This document shows, one piece after another, positions 61,151-64,000 of a stretch of 64,000 bases of DNA (its first letter is position 1; the number at the start of each line of letters is the position of its first letter). Position numbers and translations under genes: made by a program. Under the pieces are notes generated by a model that was not told the origin of the DNA, did no database searches, and saw only the letters and a list, made by a program, of their open reading frames with translations. Where the stretch lies: contig NW_019211455.1 in assembly GCF_002443255.2 (NCBI RefSeq), positions 27,702,033 through 27,766,032 of the forward strand. Direction: 5' to 3'. The stretch is from Varroa destructor. Its lineage: Eukaryota > Arthropoda > Arachnida > Mesostigmata > Varroidae.

Positions 61151-64000
61151 ATTTCGAAAAAGTGAGCTTTCAACTGGTATTTGACACGGCTTTTAGAGAG
61201 TTGCACTGAAATGGGTTATAATTATGGATTTGCAGTTTATTGGGTTATCACGGTTGTCTGCCTCTTAGAATAAAGGAGAGACTTCCCGCGTGAATCTGCT
61301 GGCGTATTTGTAAAGATGTTATAGAAGATGTTATAGACCTAGCTAAGCTGTAGTTTTGGTGGATTTTTTTTAGTTGCACGTCCATGAATTACGCGGTGAC
61401 GACGCGTTCGCTGTTAAACTTAGGTACCCGTGACAGTTTAGACTCGAAACTAAGCTCCAACATACGTTGTTCCGTGCCGAAAGCCAGCCGTATTGTCTGA
61501 TCGATAGTAATATGTCTGCTCGATTATTGTAAAAAAGATAACCAATAATGATGAATGAGTTTTCTATAAACTATTAATAACGATGAGGCCATGTAGCCAG
61601 ATATACGCTAAATTTACAGGTGCCAAATTATCTTCTTGACCCTAATTGGCAACTGAGAAAGACGATTTAATGGTCAACGTAGACGAGCCCAGGGCGACTG
61701 CGACTGCCCAACGGTCACATCCCAGACAACCACACGAACTAGTCAACTGAAATCAAACAAACATGTACAAATCATCAGCATAGCATTTACAGTGGGCCAG
61801 CCTGATCACACCTAGTTTTAGTTATATTGTTAGCACAGTTGTCAGCTTCTATGGCGTACAGGTAAACGTTGAATCCTGTGGCTGTTATGAGCGCTCTACA
61901 CTCAAGGGACTTCCCGTCAAAAACCAGCATTATGACTACTTGACTATATTCTTAGGTGAACTGATGACAGATGCCGATTTGCAGGTTAAACAGTTTCCAG
62001 TGCAGTGACCTTAAGCCTCGCGATATGATAGAAGCTGGACAGGACATACCGCTGCTAGCATAAATGAGATATGGCCAGCGACAGATTTCTTTGATCCAGA
62101 ATGTTTTGCCGAGCACCTGTTAGGCAGCACAAAAATACAGTATAACCGATTGTTATAGCGTACAGCTGCTTATCGGCTATCGGAGTTTTACACCGACATA
62201 AAAACCTGTATCTGGATAACTATATTTTACAGCGTAATTATACAACGACCTATGAGTTACGGGCTACCGAAGTCTACGCTCTGGGTCCTGAGCGATAATT
62301 TAGTGGTCGACGAATTTACTCGAATTCGCACCTGGGTTCGTTTCGTGTTGGGAGCCAGTTACCTGATTAAAATACCTATCGACAGTACCCATAGGATACA
62401 GAAAAAACGTAAAAGTTTCTGTGCGAAGTGGAAGTTCCTTCGACGCTCGGCACATCCATCGCAAACAATATATTTAAATTCTTATTACATTTTATTAGCA
62501 TACTTAGCTATAGATGCGACGAAAAATCCTCTGGGTCAACTTAGACCATATGTAGCATTAGGGTCTCTAGCTGAATGTTAGTGCCGTAACAACATTCGTC
62601 TAGCGGCCTAAAGTGCGCAGACATCATTGGCGTGATCGTCATATAGACATTATAAATCGAGACGTCTACACGTTAAAATGATCCAAGCATTGTAAGGGAC
62701 TATATTTTTAGTTTCGCCGATTTGAAATTGAGTCGAAAGACAATCTGATGGGAGTTACTCAAGGCTAAACGAATGGCTCTATGCATAGGCAGCTGCAAGC
62801 CCTCAAAATCATAGCTATCCATACGCAGGGTCATTGGGGCGTCGGTGCTGACAATGCCATCGTCGGAATAAGGGGCGAACGCCAGACAAAAACATGTCTA
62901 CTCTAGTAAACCGTACAGAGCGCGGGTCTAAGTGTTGCTATTACTCTTACGTTTTGTCGATTTGTTTATCAGTTAACCTTGCCGAAGATATATTCTTCTT
63001 ACGATGAAGTCAACATTACTAAGCAATGATTTGACAGAGCTCAGACTGTAGTTCTATTGCAATTAACAATATTTACGCGTAACAAGTTTAGTACAGTAAG
63101 TGACCTATTTCGGTAATGTGGAAGATACGCAATGTTTTGACGATCAAGCCATATGCCAAGAGAAGATTCACTGTTGCATTTGGCCGAACTTATCTTATGA
63201 TCGTCGTGATTAGCGTGATAGGATTTCTAACACCGAGGCCCCTATCCAAAAATTCAGTAGTTGCAGAAAGCCACGTAGAGCTTAATAGATAGAACAGTTG
63301 AAAATACAATCGGGCTAGGCTATTAGCGCTATCCTCTACAGCTCAGGATTTACTCTCAGGAAGTTGGTTTTAACAGCGATAACAGGCTACAGTAGTTGGT
63401 CCTATGATTTATGCCGATCTGGACAGCATCCCGTTTCTTTCGACTTTTGCTTACGTGTATATCTTTCATGAATACGAAAACGGGTTTTTCAGGTATATTT
63501 TACTCAGCTTATGAGTCGACTCCCGCGAATTCTGTGGCGTGTGATAGCAAAAAATGATACGCATCTTCGACACTCATGCGTTTCGAGCTTCGACACCGCA
63601 GAGGATTAGTTCTGCACAGCGTCACGTATGGCGTGACACATGGGGCAAGACTCCTTTACTTTCATTGTTAGGTAACTTCTCTCACCCTCAATCTCGGCCT
63701 GAGTTTACGCTAGGAACAGCTATGGCCAGAAGGATTCGCGCAAACAGCTACCGGACACGCGAACACGTCATCACCGATGCGGAGCGTTTTCGTTCCGACA
63801 CCGCAATGCCAAGCGGTGATTTCATCCGCAGACGAAAATAATATCATCAGATTTAATAGCAGCTTCTTGTGAGGGCAGGTCGGAGAATATTTAATGAAGG
63901 CCATTGTTGGAGTATCAGCCCGCTGTTAATGATTGCCATTAGTGTATTATTAAAGCAGAGTTCCAATCATAGGTATCTAAAAAAAACACCGCTTAACTGA

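Larger units (their letters stand above)
59921..64000. other. Non-coding stretch to the window end
   Basis: Contains the T/A run at 60.37 kb and the possible SINE at 61.0 kb. The 95-codon + frame at 63554-63841 has ordinary composition and no recognised motif. No gene is supported. Confidence 0.5.

Overview
The window is metazoan nuclear DNA. It is roughly 40-45% GC by eye, has simple-sequence tracts and tRNA-derived SINE-like pieces, and carries one clear spliced gene with GT-AG introns of about 0.3 to 4 kb. There are no operons, ribosome-binding sites, CRISPR arrays, rRNA genes or intact tRNA genes that I can see. An arthropod is the most natural reading (compact exons, CAA/CAG glutamine runs, moderate introns), but nothing in the sequence proves the clade.

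The one gene I can support lies on the + strand between about 41.5 and 54.4 kb. Nine exons (41536-41814, 46025-46395, 46704-46891, 49034-49321, 50003-50588, 50975-51298, 52218-52522, 52953-53198, 53971-54380) join without a single phase conflict. They total 2997 nt, i.e. 998 codons and a TAA stop. The product is the C-terminal part of a long, mostly disordered protein. It has a DSGIGR motif, a short acidic helix with the core LECESIM, a proline motif PPLPPR, a basic helix ending in ten glutamines, a second Q-rich helix, and a C-terminal STTL that fits a class I PDZ ligand. The order DSG-x-GR, then an Asn/Glu/Ser stretch, then an E-x-x-LL...LEC-x-SI helix, then a C-terminal S/T-T-hydrophobic end resembles the region after the PDZ domains of the PDZRN3/PDZRN4 RING-PDZ ubiquitin ligases. 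I treat that as a tentative family assignment. No RING, TRAF-type or PDZ domain was found in the window, so the 5' part is either upstream of base 1, in exons I could not recognise, or absent.

Layout: 1-41.5 kb has no gene I can defend, only islands of higher GC (about 12.2-12.6, 14.8-16.1, 28.0-29.3, 31.6-32.5, 33.2-33.8, 35.4-37.2 and 39.2-41.0 kb) with protein-like but unproven reading frames, plus palindromes and a CT/TATC/GA microsatellite. 41.5-54.4 kb is the gene. 54.4-64 kb is a 3' UTR with a possible AATAAA, then non-coding sequence with two SINE-like elements and a GC-rich island at 59.3-59.9 kb that could be a promoter or first exon of another gene.

No obviously new biological system was found. 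The observations most worth checking are the identity of the PDZRN-like gene, its tandem NAGNAG acceptor, a possible alternative terminal exon at 42984-43316, a compound palindrome at 19701-19751, and a cluster of broken protein-like frames on the minus strand at 35.4-37.2 kb.
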